NCBI GenBank assembly: GCA_002413385.1
Contig: DHWW01000123.1
Span: 446-6,901, forward strand
DNA: 6,456 bases
Source: Granulicella sp. UBA5172
GTDB taxonomy: Bacteria; Acidobacteriota; Terriglobia; Terriglobales; Acidobacteriaceae
Reading direction: 5' to 3'
Under the pieces are notes generated by a model. It saw only the letters and a program-made list of their open reading frames with translations, had not been told where the DNA came from and ran no database searches. This document shows, piece after piece, positions 6,197 through 6,456 of the stretch. The translations under genes were made by a program, and so were the position numbers. How positions within the stretch are numbered: position 1 is the first letter of the stretch; each line of letters starts with the position of its first letter.

Positions 6197-6456
6197 ATGA
6201 TATTCCGTCGTTTCCTCATCGTCCCACTCCTTGGCAGTCTCCTGACGATCACTCCGGCAAAGGCGCAAAACGTTGCCGCCGATGGCGCAAACCAGACGTT
6301 CAGTTTTCTGACCGATCAATATTTTGACCAGGTGTACTTCAAGTTTTCGCCGACCGCGGGGACGAGCGATGGGCTACATCAGTACGACACGCAGCTCGAA
6401 GACTACTCGGCTGCAGGGGTGCAGCGTGAGATTGCGGCGCTGCACACGTTCGAGAA
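6197..6456 (+). CDS. Exported DUF885-like protein, N-terminal part only
   Basis: The first 86 codons are present and the gene runs off the window edge. The N-terminus is a classic Sec signal peptide: MIFRR basic end, hydrophobic core FLIVPLLGSLLTI, and a likely cleavage after AKA (residues 21-23). After a short spacer the mature part has TFSFLTDQYFDQVYFKFSP, then TAGTSDGLHQYDTQLEDYS (53-71), which resembles the start of DUF885 family proteins (a helix, a proline, then G.H.YD..L.DYS). Family members are often secreted proteins related to zinc peptidases; the catalytic part would lie downstream and cannot be seen. It follows mfd by 73 bases on the same strand but probably has its own promoter. 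The family call rests on motif memory. Confidence 0.75.
   Translation, partial: MIFRRFLIVPLLGSLLTITPAKAQNVAADGANQTFSFLTDQYFDQVYFKFSPTAGTSDGLHQYDTQLEDYSAAGVQREIAALHTFE

Overview
This window looks like chromosomal core-gene territory of a GC-rich bacterium, most likely Acidobacteriota (Acidobacteriaceae/Terriglobia type). That placement rests on the flavour of the GatB, Mfd and DUF885-like proteins and on memory of related N-termini, not on a search, so it is moderately confident at best.

Layout: (1) 8-1504, minus strand: gatB, complete, the B subunit of the tRNA-dependent amidotransferase. (2) 1505-1580: a compact divergent control region with facing promoter-like hexamers and a 26-bp tandem duplication (1544-1595) that copies a ribosome binding site, a start codon and the first codons of the next gene. 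(3) 1581-2174, plus strand: an unrecognised 197-residue protein gene with clearly lower GC (about 40% on three hand-counted lines, against 68% on one line of mfd), probably acquired. (4) 2203-6123, plus strand: mfd, the transcription-repair coupling factor, complete and unusually long (1306 aa), with a Pro/Ala-rich stretch inserted in its C-terminal domain. (5) 6124-6196: a short spacer with a small palindrome and a promoter-like hexamer. (6) 6197 to the window edge, plus strand: the start of a secreted DUF885-like protein, cut off by the window.

The genes are not an obvious pathway: gatB serves translation, mfd serves DNA repair and transcription, and the DUF885-like protein is probably an exported hydrolase-like protein. 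The two most unusual points concern expression. The three GC-rich genes all lack a Shine-Dalgarno sequence and carry a TANNNT hexamer 9-11 bases before the ATG, as expected for leaderless or nearly leaderless mRNAs. The low-GC orphan has a strong Shine-Dalgarno sequence, duplicated in tandem, which creates a 10-codon mini-ORF overlapping its start. I see no complete new defence or mobile system here; the orphan gene with its duplicated start region is the best candidate for something undescribed.
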